Shown here: positions 40,690-51,277 of the stretch, piece by piece
How positions within the stretch are numbered: position 1 is the first letter of the stretch
Layout of the letters: every line of letters starts with the position of its first letter
Source of the DNA: a virus
Length of the DNA: 64,000 nt
Virus record (IMG/VR): IMGVR_UViG_3300027833_000035
Location: 1-64,000 of that record
Reading direction: 5' to 3' (one strand)
The notes under the pieces: generated by a model
Seen by the model: the letters and a program-made list of their open reading frames with translations, nothing else
Told to the model about the DNA's origin: nothing
Database searches by the model: none
Translations under genes and position numbers: made by a program

Positions 40690-43600
40690 CTATACTTTAA
40701 CCTCTACTTCACCATTTTCACTATCACTTATCGCGATACCAATTATTTCATAGCTATTTATACCCGGAGTACCATAGTCAACTCCCTTAGCTTTACCATC
40801 ACCAGCAGGGATTACCCATTGGCCTTTCTTAACATCTTCACTTACTAAACATGGGATCCGACCTTTAAGAGCAATGAACGGATTCATTAATGCTTTTGTA
40901 GAAGTAGATCCAGGCTCAATTCCCATGTCGTTCATTTGAACAGCAGGGTTTGTTGATATGACACCAGCAAGAGGCATGCCCGGTTCCCATTTAGTAACTT
41001 CTGAGTCACCTTCAATGTTAATACCCATAACAGTAGCATTTTCATATACAGCATCTGCAGAATATCTCTCTGCAAGGTCAGCCCATCTTGCTGACGTAGC
41101 TGTACCAACATATAAACCACCATTATCAATATACGATCTATCAGAACCATTTTGTCTAAACTGACAAATACGGTTTGAGTTACCACCAGAAGTAATATAG
41201 AAACGGTTTGAGTGGTATTCAATTTTACCAACATCGTTTCCTGGGTTACCTGTCCAAGATTCGTTACCAGATTCTTCAAATCTAATACATGGTGAATAAC
41301 CATCTTGGTGTCGTGTTCTTAACTGCCATTGACCCGCAGCATTCAAATCGCCTGACCATGTTCTGTCACCATACATCCAACGACACATTGTACCGTTATA
41401 TGTTGCTCTAAGTTGTAGAGACATAGACGAAGAGTTATTGTTACCAGTGATAGCATAATACTGACCTTGGTAAGAATAAGCGTGTACACCGGTTTGCTGG
41501 TTGTAAATACCCTCACGTTGACCGTCGTTACGGAACCAATTACGAGCATATATTTCATTGGCACGAACATAATCATTGAAGTTAGAACCTGATGATGGAT
41601 TACAATAATAACCAGTATTATCTCTGTCGTAGAAGATTGGCGCACGGAATGAGGATGATGCATAAGAGTTGCCATCACACATTGCTTGGAAGTACCAACC
41701 TGAAATACTATCAGTAGCATTACCGTGCATCCCAACATAGAAACCTGTTGACCCTGTAGTGTTATTATTATTTGAGTCAAGGTTAAAGAATATGTCGTGG
41801 TATGAGTTAAATCGTAAATCGTCTGATACACCTCCACCACTGTCTCTGGAAGATATAGAGTGATAAGTACTGTCGTTACCATAGAATGTAATAAAGTCAC
41901 CACGATCTCTTGCGTTTAACTGATCCCATTCAATCGTACTCATTTGCGAAGTAGATGCTGGGTTTGTATAACGATTTGTATCGTTTGAGTCGTAGAAGAT
42001 TGGAGCTCTTAATGAACTACCAGCTTGTAATGAGTTATTTACATAAACGTCGTTAGCACCAAGTGGATCAGAACCGTTATTGATTGACATGACCTGAGTA
42101 TTCATTGTATAGTCATCGTAGAAACGCATACCATTATAACTAGCATTTGCACCCATCTTAATACCAGTGTGGAAAGCAATTCTTAGATCCGGGTATGGGT
42201 AAGTCCAACCACCACCTTCACGATAGATAGCGTAAGCAGTTGATTCATTACTTCCAAAGTACAAACCAAATTGGTCATTTTGTGAAACATCATCTTTGTG
42301 TACAAATCTATTTGCTCTAATGTCGCCAGCAAAATTGTTATCACCGGCTGGATTTAAAAAGTATGCAGAGTTGTTACGATCGTAATAAGTATTGGCATAT
42401 ATATCACCATATACTTCAGTTGTACCACTTCGAGTTCTTAGTGCCCAGCTACCAGATTGATTAAGGAAACCAATATCATTTGAGTTGTTTGCATATACAT
42501 AGCCTCGAATAGTACTTCCATTATCATCTCTAAATCGTATACCATTAGCAGAGCCACCGCCTGCAACGTTCCAATAGTCATCGTTGTCTGAATAGAAATG
42601 CTGACCTGTTGCAGTGTTATATAAACCACGACCATTTGTATCGTTACGGAACCAACCATCGTTATAAACTTCTGAACGAATATCAAGTGTATGCATTACT
42701 GATGTTGAAGCAAAGTCACCGTAATAACCTGTACTGTCACGGTCATAATATCGTCCAGAGTAAGTTCCACCTGTTACGAATATGTTACCATCACCACGAA
42801 CAAGAAGATTTGTTGTACCTGATAAGCCGCCATCTCTAAACGCAATGTCTTCACCGCCTGATGTAGCAATAATTAAGTGAGCATCATTAGTATCAGTAGC
42901 TTGGATATAACCACGAACATTGCCAGCATTTGTAATAAACTGAGCTTCACCACCGTCAGCAAACTGAATAACATCTACTTTTGATGTACTTGATGGATCG
43001 ACGTAGAAAGATGTATCGTCTGAGTCAACTAATCTACTTGCATAGAAGTATGAACTTGTACCGCCGCCTGGGTTTGCGTTATAGATAGCAATATCAGAAT
43101 AAGAAGAATAGGCTGTACCTGAGTTCCATGACTGTTGCCATAGACGCATACCACGACCAGACTTTTTAAACATCAATAAGTTATCTGAACCGCCAGAAGA
43201 GTCTGTGTAAGATCTTAAGTGTAAGTAATCGGCATATGGTGCAGTGTTATTATTGTTCCAAGATGTGAAACCAAACGTTAATCGACCTGCAGTATCTTCG
43301 TTAGGTTCAATAATACGGTTATCTTTGCGTAATAATGATCCTGCATAACCATTAACATTACCTTGGATTACGTTATCAACTTGTAATGTTAATAGTCTCG
43401 AAGTACCATTACCGTCAATTTTGTATGCAGTATTGTCACTGTCATACCAAATTGGTGAACGTAACTGATTAACACCTAGGAAGAAACCATCTTTAGTAGA
43501 CGCTTGTTCTTCACCATTATAATAAAGTTCAACATCGCCATTTTGACGGAAGATTTGTGCCCATTCGTCGTTAGTATCATTAAAGATACCAGCAACGCCA

Positions 43601-46600
43601 GCTCCACTTGACATGAATACCCAGTCATCGTTAATAGCATAACCTGCATAACCACCTTTATTACCAGTTACACTGATTGAGCCATATGTACCAGTAGTTG
43701 CATCTAATTGATATGTTGCTCCACCAAACTGAACAGCGTTTGCACGAAGAATATTTGTAAGAGATGTTGAGGCTGGATCTAAGTAATAAGCGTTATCGTC
43801 TGAGTCATAGAACCTGCTTGCATAAGAACCGTTAAGCGCTGTATGCGTACCCGATACAACAACATTACGAGACATTGCCCAGTCACCGTTAGCATCAGTC
43901 CAGTTACTATCTGTAACAAATCTTAGTCTGTCTGGGTTAGTACCCTCTGCCATTCTAAGCATTTGAGTTCCACCAGCAACCAACTGCATATCGTCAGCAC
44001 CAATAAATCTGATATATGTATCAGTATCGCCATTATGTCTAATATATTCGTTAGCACGTATTTCGTTAAATACAGATGTTGAAGCCGGATCAGCATAGTA
44101 AGCTGAGTTGTTAGAGTCATAGAACCGTTGAGCATATGAATAACGTCCAGCCCAAACATCACCGTCAGACTCGACACGTAAACGATATACACCATTACCA
44201 GCACCAGTTGTGAATTGTAAATTACCGCCTACGTTAGTTGCGAAGTCATTTGGTGACTCATAAATTTGCCATAGGTTTCCGCCGTTCCATGCTAGACCTT
44301 CAGATGGTCCTGGATCGTTGAATGTTAATTTGTTTACGTTATTAATATTACCGTTTGTCCAATCCCAGTTACCTCCGACTTTAGATGGACCTTTTGGTTC
44401 AATGTAATAGTTAGTGTCGTTAAGGTCTCTAAACCTACCAGCATCAATAATATTTGCTGAGATGTTATCTGCAGAAATATCACCAGTAACAGTAAGATCG
44501 TTACCGATTGTGGCATCGTTAACAATAGTTAATCCTGCAGCTTTTAAGCTTGATTGAGCATCAGTTCTTTTTAGAATTGGTGGACCAAACTCACGTGTTG
44601 CACCATTTGGAGCATAATTCATTAATGAGATTAATCTAACAAAACGAACGCCTTCACCATCTGAACCATTATATGGTGTGTGAGTTGTTGGTACAACGTG
44701 TTCACCTGAATATTGAGTCCAGCCTGTGGCGGTATGATTGATAGCAGATGCCGCAAAGTATGAAATACCATCATTAGTAGCAATTGGATTTTTGTTTTTA
44801 TCGTATCGTCTAACACCTAAGTAGAATAAACCGCCAGTACCACTAATGCGTCGAACAGCTTGTTCTGCGTAAATTGTTTCGCCAGGTTCTACAGGAATAA
44901 AATCAGAGTCAAAGCTTCTATAACCATTTGATCTTAATGCGTAACTTGATGCGAATGGACCGTCACCGTTTAAAACATATTCACCGGTACTAGTTGTTGC
45001 ATTATTTTCAACACCCTGCATTGGTTGAATAACACGTTTATCCCAGTAGTCTGAAGCATCAAACATTTTGAGATCAGCAAGGCCGGCGCCATATGATTTA
45101 AGTAATCCAAGGTTCTCATTACCACCGTTAAGAGCAAGAGATCCAAATATACCAGCGCCATAAGCTTGTATATCACCATTTTCTGAGAACCAAAAACGTT
45201 CACCAATATTATTAAACGAAATACCCATCGCAGAACGAGAGTTTCTTGTTTTATGGAATATAGATGGGAAGTTAGCATCAGCAGCTGTATTTTGTAAAAC
45301 AATTAAACGTTGTTGAGTAGACTTAACCTCTAATGGATAAGTTGTATTATTAAAGATTGCGCTATCACCAGCTTTAACTGATTTAAGTCTGGATTGACCA
45401 GCAAGATCGGCATAGAATGCAGAGTTATCTAAATCATAGAATATTGGAGAACGCATACTGTTTGGAGCAGAACCATAACCATTTTCAGCACCAATTTGAT
45501 GAATGTTATTAGAATATAATCTTGTGAAGTTATTTCTGTTAGCAACCAATGACCATTCGTTATCTGTTTCGTTATACAGACCCATCTCTGTAGCACCACT
45601 GGATATAAAGCCCCAGTCATTACTAATCATATAACCTGCATAGCCATCTCTTTCGCCTTCAACCATGATAGTCCCTTTAGGACCTGATGGTGAGTCGATA
45701 GTTAGGGAACTGCCGTCCATTTGGATTTGATTTGTTCGAACAACATTTAAAATAGATGTTGAAGCAGGATCTAAATAATAAGCATTATTGCCTGAGTCAT
45801 AATAACGTGGAGCATAAACATCAAGGTTAAAATCAGCAGAGTTATCATCAATGTTTAATCTCTCTGTATTATTGATAAACAATTTATAAATGCCAGCTGC
45901 AGAGAAACCAAAGTATGTATCTGCATCACCGTTATGTCTAATGTAATCGTCAATGTCAATTCTATTCATTACTGATGTACCAGCAAAGTCACCATAGTAT
46001 GCGTTATTATTATAATCGTAATAAGTAGGGAAGTATGCCATGTCATTGGCATCAGCAGCTGATATGCCGCCATTGAAATTCACTCTCTTATTGAATAAGA
46101 ATAAAGCTCTATCAGTATCAAATTGTGCTGAACCAGCAACCTTAGATCCAATATCTAAATAACCAGTTGGTGTTGTGAACCTATGAGCATTACTTGTATT
46201 TGGTTCAAACTTAAAAGTTCCACCAGCATCAGAGAATATTGGGGATCGCATATCTGTAGCAGCTTCTGCATATGTTGTATATACATCAAGCTGCGCGGTT
46301 CCGCCGGCAGTAAATATAATTTGGTCAGCGCCAAATCCAATTTTAGTATTAGTATCACCGTCGTGTATAATTTCACCGACGAGACTTATGTTATTCATTC
46401 GCGATGTACTAGCAAAGTCACCGTAATATAAAACATCATTTGCATCTAGGTACTGAGCGAATGAAGCATTACCTGTTGACGTAAGTGTTTTATTATTTCT
46501 AACTCTAAGATTGTTGGCATCGTTCATGTAGAAACCGCCGCCTTGACCAAAGCCAAGTTCATCCATTCTTAGGAATGTAGCAGTTCCATTACCAACAACA

Positions 46601-49068
46601 TATGCATCATCAGTACCATTAAGTTGTAATGATCCATCTATGTGAAGTTTACTATCTGTTTTTGTACCACTATTTAATAACGGAGTATTATCGTGTTGAG
46701 TATATGCAACTGAGTCATTACCAATTGTAATATCCCCAGTACTTAACATTGCTAATCTTGTTGATGCACCACTATCGTAGAAGTAAACTCCTTGGTCTGC
46801 ATCAGATACAAAGTACGCATTCTTTGAACTATCACCTCTAATAGAGAACGCCGCTGCGCCATCTGCTAAGAATTCTGACCAATATCCATTTTTACCTGAG
46901 AATGGATTACCACCCATATCAATTCTGTTAAGTGATAATAGTGATAGTCCACCAGTATTACCAGCAATTGAAATTGTAGGGTTAGTAGTCGCACCTAATC
47001 CAGCATATGGCGCGATCATAATTCCGCCAGTACCTGAGTTATTATCTACAAGGTTAAAGTCTGTACCTGCGCCAACATTAATACGTCCACCAACTCTAAG
47101 CGAGTCAGCAGCACCAGTTTGACCAAGATCCAAGAAGTTTGTTGTTCCTGATGTATCATAATATACTGGTGCTTTCATATTGTCAACGGCTGTTACGCCA
47201 GTATCTCTTACGAATAATCTATCACTACCACCAGTTCTAACTTTAAACTCGTTTGCGGAAGAGAATGTAATTAATGTATCAGCATCACCTTGGTGAATAA
47301 TGTCACCTTGTAAACTGATGTTGTTCATTACTGATGTACCAGCAAAGTCGCCGTAATATGAGTTATTATCAGAGTCAACAAACTGTGGTGCAAGAACATT
47401 ATATGTAAATGTCGCGTTTGTAGCATTAAGAGTTAATCGTGCAACCCCATTTGTTGTAAATGTCTGTACATCTGTACCAAAAGAAATTTTATTATTAGTA
47501 TCACCATTATGGAATAAGTCGTCATTAATACCAAGGCTATTAAATACTGATGAACCAGCTGGATCGGCATAAAAGTTATTATCGCTTGAGTCAAGGAACC
47601 TTGGTGCGATTAAATCAACTGATGATGTAACTGCTGTATCAGTGATTGATAATCTAACTGAGCCACCCGTTGCTAAATCAATTTGATTAGTACCAAATGA
47701 TAACTTAGTATCGGTATCACCGTTATGGAAAAGATCGCTATCAATTCCAATTGTATTCATTACTGATGTACCAGCAAAGTCACCAAGATACGCATTATTG
47801 CCACTATCTAAATAACGAGGAGCTTTTACATCAACTAACGCTTCAACTGCAGTGTTATTAATTAATAGCCTTTGCCCTGCACCAGTATATACTTCGAATT
47901 GATTAGCAGCTGGGAAATTAATATACGTATCAGCATCGCCATCGTGTGATATAGTTCCAACAAGTTCAATATTATTTAACCTTGATGTATCGGACGGCCA
48001 AGACAAATATGTATTATCATCAGAGTCTAAAAATTTATCAGCAATAAGATTACGGCCAACAGTCCAATCACCATTTAAATCTGAATATGTTTGATAAGCA
48101 AAGACTCCATCAAGGAAACCAATTTTACCGTTATCAGAAGAAAGAACTCTATTGTTACCCGCACCGCGCATAGTAAGTAGGGCCGAACCAGTTCCGTTAC
48201 CGATAGCAACCGTTCCTTCAAACTCTAAATTACCCGTAGCAATGTCATTAACATCTGAGCGAATAAACTGTGAAGCTTCTAATCCGTCAACGGTATCAGC
48301 ATCAAAGTTATTACCAGAACCTTCGTCGTCTGTTGTAATAATACGACCAATGTCTGTACCATTTGATATTAGTTTAAACCAATCGTCTGTCTCGTCCCAT
48401 TGTAAAGATGATGTTGCTAAACCTCCACGAAGAACTTCCCAACCAGCGTTTTCTGTTGGTGTACCAGTAGTAAAGTTTGAATTGAGTGTAATAATATTAT
48501 CAGCAATTAAAACCGTTTCTGATTGAACCTCGACGCGTGTACCTTGTACTGTAAGGTTACCAGTGATAATATAATCACCGTCCATCGTATCATTTTGATC
48601 CGACCTTACAAAACTTCCACTATCAATTCCATCAAGTAAATCGGCATCTAAACCAGATCCTGTGCCGTCGTTTCCAGCGTACCAAATATCTTCGCCATTA
48701 ACTGTTGGAGCACGTTTAAAATCAATACCAGTTGACGTAAATGCTAAATCAATAGAACCACTATATGTAACAGCAATTCCATCAGTACCATTATTAAATG
48801 TAATACCGTTATTGCCATTGTCTATTGAATAATCATTTGGTGTTGGATTTGAAACATTTAAACTGTTTGCGTTACCAATAAAGCTGGTAATTACTGAACC
48901 ATTGCCGCCATCGTTTGTTATTGTAACTGGTATACCTGAAGAATTACTAAAATCAGCTGTTCCTGATACTTGTAATTTATTTGTGCCGTCGTCGGATGTT
49001 GTGCCGATTAGAACGTTATTCTCAGATTGAAGTCCGTTCTTTACTATGAATTTCTTATCATTTGCCAT
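40690..49068 (-). CDS. Giant tail-fibre protein (about 2792 residues)
   Basis: This is the largest protein in the window. Its N-terminus (MANDKKFIVKNGLQSENNVLIGTTSDDGTNKLQVSG) matches many phage fibre starts. The shaft carries about 19 copies, by eye, of a motif like APRFYDSDNNAYYLDPASTSxxN spaced along the chain. The C-terminus (SARWADLAERYSADAVYENATVMGINIEGDSEVTKWE, then GKAKGVDYGTPGINSYEIIGIAIS) resembles the intramolecular chaperone/autocleavage end (peptidase G2/IMC type) that trims trimeric fibres. I prefer ATG 49068 over GTG 49077 because of the GGGGAG spacing. It has a TATAAATA promoter and is directly followed by the CHxS genes. Confidence 0.9.
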   Translation of the reverse strand: MANDKKFIVKNGLQSENNVLIGTTSDDGTNKLQVSGTADFSNSSGIPVTITNDGGNGSVITSFIGNANSLNVSNPTPNDYSIDNGNNGITFNNGTDGIAVTYSGSIDLAFTSTGIDFKRAPTVNGEDIWYAGNDGTGSGLDADLLDGIDSGSFVRSDQNDTMDGDYIITGNLTVQGTRVEVQSETVLIADNIITLNSNFTTGTPTENAGWEVLRGGLATSSLQWDETDDWFKLISNGTDIGRIITTDDEGSGNNFDADTVDGLEASQFIRSDVNDIATGNLEFEGTVAIGNGTGSALLTMRGAGNNRVLSSDNGKIGFLDGVFAYQTYSDLNGDWTVGRNLIADKFLDSDDNTYLSWPSDTSRLNNIELVGTISHDGDADTYINFPAANQFEVYTGAGQRLLINNTAVEALVDVKAPRYLDSGNNAYLGDFAGTSVMNTIGIDSDLFHNGDTDTKLSFGTNQIDLATGGSVRLSITDTAVTSSVDLIAPRFLDSSDNNFYADPAGSSVFNSLGINDDLFHNGDTNNKISFGTDVQTFTTNGVARLTLNATNATFTYNVLAPQFVDSDNNSYYGDFAGTSVMNNISLQGDIIHQGDADTLITFSSANEFKVRTGGSDRLFVRDTGVTAVDNMKAPVYYDTSGTTNFLDLGQTGAADSLRVGGRINVGAGTDFNLVDNNSGTGGIMIAPYAGLGATTNPTISIAGNTGGLSLLSLNRIDMGGNPFSGKNGYWSEFLADGAAAFSIRGDSSKNAYFVSDADQGVYFYDSGASTRLAMLSTGDITIGNDSVAYTQHDNTPLLNSGTKTDSKLHIDGSLQLNGTDDAYVVGNGTATFLRMDELGFGQGGGFYMNDANNLRVRNNKTLTSTGNASFAQYLDANDVLYYGDFASTSRMNNISLVGEIIHDGDTNTKIGFGADQIIFTAGGTAQLDVYTTYAEAATDMRSPIFSDAGGTFKFEPNTSNAHRFTTPTGYLDIGSKVAGSAQFDTDRALFLFNKRVNFNGGISAADANDMAYFPTYYDYNNNAYYGDFAGTSVMNRIDIDDYIRHNGDADTYFGFSAAGIYKLFINNTERLNIDDNSADFNLDVYAPRYYDSGNNAYYLDPASTSILNVVRTNQIQMDGSSLTIDSPSGPKGTIMVEGERDGYAGYMISNDWGFISSGATEMGLYNETDNEWSLVANRNNFTRLYSNNIHQIGAENGYGSAPNSMRSPIFYDLDNSAFYADLAGQSRLKSVKAGDSAIFNNTTYPLEVKSTQQRLIVLQNTAADANFPSIFHKTRNSRSAMGISFNNIGERFWFSENGDIQAYGAGIFGSLALNGGNENLGLLKSYGAGLADLKMFDASDYWDKRVIQPMQGVENNATTSTGEYVLNGDGPFASSYALRSNGYRSFDSDFIPVEPGETIYAEQAVRRISGTGGLFYLGVRRYDKNKNPIATNDGISYFAASAINHTATGWTQYSGEHVVPTTHTPYNGSDGEGVRFVRLISLMNYAPNGATREFGPPILKRTDAQSSLKAAGLTIVNDATIGNDLTVTGDISADNISANIIDAGRFRDLNDTNYYIEPKGPSKVGGNWDWTNGNINNVNKLTFNDPGPSEGLAWNGGNLWQIYESPNDFATNVGGNLQFTTGAGNGVYRLRVESDGDVWAGRYSYAQRFYDSNNSAYYADPASTSVFNEIRANEYIRHNGDTDTYIRFIGADDMQLVAGGTQMLRMAEGTNPDRLRFVTDSNWTDANGDWAMSRNVVVSGTHTALNGSYASRFYDSDDNAYYLDPASTSLTNILRANAVQFGGATYQLDATTGTYGSISVTGNKGGYAGYAINDDWVFMSSGAGVAGIFNDTNDEWAQIFRQNGDVELYYNGEEQASTKDGFFLGVNQLRSPIWYDSDNTAYKIDGNGTSRLLTLQVDNVIQGNVNGYAGSLLRKDNRIIEPNEDTAGRLTFGFTSWNNNNTAPYADYLHLRSYTDSSGGSDNLLMFKKSGRGMRLWQQSWNSGTAYSSYSDIAIYNANPGGGTSSYFYASRLVDSDDTSFYVDPSSTSKVDVIQFADGGEAQFITNAGNVRGYIQATDTNDAHLIIATSGGEDIAFRDGGLSGTTNLLVRGDGNIFVTGGTYSGRYYDRDSTGYYGDFASTSVMHTLDIRSEVYNDGWFRNDTNGRGLYNTATGQHFYSDNDDYWNVAGGGSANGIRFRDDNGSTIRGYVYANNSNDIGFLNQSGSWALRTRSGTTEVYGDIYANTYYDRNNSAYFLNPAGDNNFAGDIRANRFVHKDDVSQNDQFGLYFGSNESTAYAIYREGGGWTYPYPDLRIAFHTGIKMGANASYNGMRFYDDYTMNTQVMSINNGSDPLGANDVYVNNSLQAGSSLRAPIFYDSNDTNRYTNPASTSQMSTIEWDQLNARDRGDFITFYGNDSTYHSISSRDSGGGVSDDLRFNSYHDIFFNLDSNNNNTTGSTGFYVGMHGNATDSISGWYFQAMCDGNSYASSSFRAPIFYDRDNTGYYCNPSSGSNFNDYVRANEIYARNWFRNDGQREGIYNQQTGVHAYSYQGQYYAITGNNNSSSMSLQLRATYNGTMCRWMYGDRTWSGDLNAAGQWQLRTRHQDGYSPCIRFEESGNESWTGNPGNDVGKIEYHSNRFYITSGGNSNRICQFRQNGSDRSYIDNGGLYVGTATSARWADLAERYSADAVYENATVMGINIEGDSEVTKWEPGMPLAGVISTNPAVQMNDMGIEPGSTSTKALMNPFIALKGRIPCLVSEDVKKGQWVIPAGDGKAKGVDYGTPGINSYEIIGIAISDSENGEVEVKV

Positions 49069-49106
49069 TCGGTTCACTCTCCCCAGTTAGGCTTTATTCT
49101 TAAATC

Positions 49107-49114
49107 TATTTATA
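49107..49114 (-). promoter_or_regulatory. T4-type late promoter for the giant fibre and the downstream CHxS/radical SAM operon
   Basis: TATAAATA on the minus strand, about 38 bp before ATG 49068. No exact late promoter is seen between here and 32496, so the CHxS and five radical SAM genes may be read from this promoter. Confidence 0.8.
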
Positions 49115-49118
49115 ACGA

Positions 49119-51224
49119 TTATTTAATCAGTGTGCCAGCAATTTTATATACGTGTGATGATGCAGAACTTGATGTTACGTTTAACTTAACAACTGGTCCG
49201 TCAATTTCAACTTCAAACGTCGCTAACTCTGTATTCGTAAATACCACACCATATTCAGTAGCAATCGCGGTTGAACCGTCATGTGTAACCAACAATTTAG
49301 TTATTTGACGATCAGATCCTTCGGTTACTGTGACTGTATATTCTGCACCAGTAAAACTACTATGTGGGAATGCGTGTACATTAGTAGAGCTTGTAGACGT
49401 CGTTGTAGTCGTAGCTGATATAAACGTAGAATAATTTAAACTTAAATTACCCTCAACCGTTAAGTTACCTGTAATTGTATCACCAGTAACATTAACAAAT
49501 CTGTTATCAGCTTCGGTTTCAGTATAATATCGACTATCTAACTGACCACCATCTAATTCTGTTTCAGTATAATATCTGCTATCTAATTGGCCGTTATCTA
49601 ATTCAGTCTCTGTGTAATAAAGGCTATTAAGTTGACCGCCGTCTAGCTCAGCCTCTGTATAATAAAGGCTATTAAGTTGACCTGCATCTAATTCTGTTTC
49701 AGTATAATAACGACTATCAAGTTCACCAGCATCTAACTCTGATTCAGTGTAGTATCTGTTATCGAGTTGACCTGCGTCTAATTCTGTTTCAGTGTAATAA
49801 AAATCATCAAAGTGTGTAGTTGCTGTACCCGTAACGTGACCATATGTATCAAACGTTAAACCGGTAATTGCTCTGCCTGTAGCCAAAGAAATATCAACAA
49901 CTGAAGATGTATCATCGTGGTTTATTGTAATTGTTGTTGGAGTAGAATCATTTAAGTTAAAACTACCAGAACCATCTAACCCAGTTCCACCTTGAACTGT
50001 AACTGAAGCATTACCAATTTGATTTGCCGCGGTATTTGCTGCTTGAGATAAAATATCTGATGCATGTAAACCATCCAATAAGTCAGCATCAAGTGAAGAA
50101 CCCGTACCATCATTTGAAGTATCAAAGAAACCAAGTGTTCTAATATCGGCAGCATCCTGATCCGCGGTAGCACCGGCCTCGATTAAATCAAGCTTTGCAC
50201 CATCAACAGAAAGATCCCTGCCATCAACAGTTCCAGCGGTCGTAATATCACCTGTCGTAATATCAGTAAATGTATTTAATAAAGTATTATAATCTGTTGT
50301 ACTTGTGCTAAGAACTAACGTGTTGTTTGCTGAATACCATTGAAAATCAGAAACACCTGACACAGCAGCTTCACCTGCTACGGTTAATCGTCCATCCTCA
50401 TCAACAGTAAATGTTGGGATTGCGGTAGATGAACCATACGATCCTGCAGTTACACCAGTATTTGCAAGCTCAGTTGTTACTGTCATTACGCCAGTATTTG
50501 AACTTGCTGTACCTGTAACTTTACCAGTTAATGTAAGATCCAATCCATCTTCTAATAAATCTAACTTTGCACCATCAGTAGCAATATCTCGTCCATCTAC
50601 CAAACCTGTTACTGTAATATTTCCAATAACACCAAGGCCTGTAAATGTATTAATAAGAGTATCATAATAATTCCCATCAGCAGTACCAATGGTAAAAGTA
50701 TTATTTGCGATAGTCCATGTGGTGTTTGCTACACCTGCAACTGAAACCGTACTAGCAGTCGTAATTCGTCCATCTTCATCAACCGAGAAAACGGGAACAA
50801 GAGAAGCCGAACCATATGACCCTGCGGTTACGCCAGTGTTTGCCAACTCTGTTGTGAGCGTCATAACACCAGTATTTGAGAATGCGTTACCTGTTACTTT
50901 ACCATTTAATGTTAGGTCTAAAGTTGCAGGTGGTACATTCGTAAAATTATTATAATCTAAATAGTATGCACCTGACTCACCATCAAAAAGGTCAGCATCA
51001 AGGCCTGAACCTGCGCCGTCAACTGTTTTGATAAGGGTGAGAATTGCATTGGCATCTAAGTCTGCCGATACATCAATAATTGATTCGGTGTTTGCAACGG
51101 CGTCGTATTTTTTAAAATATAGTTTACCATCAGCTGTGTTGATAGCGATTTCGCCAAGTTCCAACTGTGCAATTGTAGGTACGCGTCCCGCAACCGAACT
51201 GCGTCGTAATTTTATTGTTGACAT
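49119..51224 (-). CDS. Tail-fibre protein with 15-residue tandem repeats
   Basis: The 701-residue product starts with a typical fibre N-terminus, STIKLRRSSVAGRVPTIAQLELGEIAINTADGKLYFKK. It contains repeated modules such as GKVTG...SNTGVMTLTTELANTGVTAGSYGS...VDEDGR, which occur at least twice. Further on are about seven tandem copies of a 15-residue unit (YYTETELDAGQLDSR), then NRFVNVTGDTITGNLTVEGNLSL and a Ser/Thr-rich C-terminal domain. The repeats suggest a trimeric fibrous shaft. No exact late promoter is visible directly upstream. It is probably a second fibre or a joining segment for the giant fibre. Confidence 0.82.
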   Translation of the reverse strand: MSTIKLRRSSVAGRVPTIAQLELGEIAINTADGKLYFKKYDAVANTESIIDVSADLDANAILTLIKTVDGAGSGLDADLFDGESGAYYLDYNNFTNVPPATLDLTLNGKVTGNAFSNTGVMTLTTELANTGVTAGSYGSASLVPVFSVDEDGRITTASTVSVAGVANTTWTIANNTFTIGTADGNYYDTLINTFTGLGVIGNITVTGLVDGRDIATDGAKLDLLEDGLDLTLTGKVTGTASSNTGVMTVTTELANTGVTAGSYGSSTAIPTFTVDEDGRLTVAGEAAVSGVSDFQWYSANNTLVLSTSTTDYNTLLNTFTDITTGDITTAGTVDGRDLSVDGAKLDLIEAGATADQDAADIRTLGFFDTSNDGTGSSLDADLLDGLHASDILSQAANTAANQIGNASVTVQGGTGLDGSGSFNLNDSTPTTITINHDDTSSVVDISLATGRAITGLTFDTYGHVTGTATTHFDDFYYTETELDAGQLDNRYYTESELDAGELDSRYYTETELDAGQLNSLYYTEAELDGGQLNSLYYTETELDNGQLDSRYYTETELDGGQLDSRYYTETEADNRFVNVTGDTITGNLTVEGNLSLNYSTFISATTTTTSTSSTNVHAFPHSSFTGAEYTVTVTEGSDRQITKLLVTHDGSTAIATEYGVVFTNTELATFEVEIDGPVVKLNVTSSSASSHVYKIAGTLIK
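49497..49799 (-). repeat. Tandem 45-bp repeats coding 15-residue units
   Basis: About 6.7 copies of a unit coding YYTE(T/S/A)ELD(A/G/N)G(Q/E)L(D/N)(S/N)(R/L). Copies differ mainly at silent positions and at alternate residues, as expected for an old in-frame duplication. Confidence 0.85.
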
Positions 51225-51277
51225 ATGTATGTCCTTCTGTTATAATAGATATATATCTTAATAATTAATAATATAGT

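Noticed and set aside
48152-48526. 124-residue plus-strand frame within the giant fibre gene
   Set aside because: It is an antisense shadow of repeat-rich coding sequence without a ribosome site.
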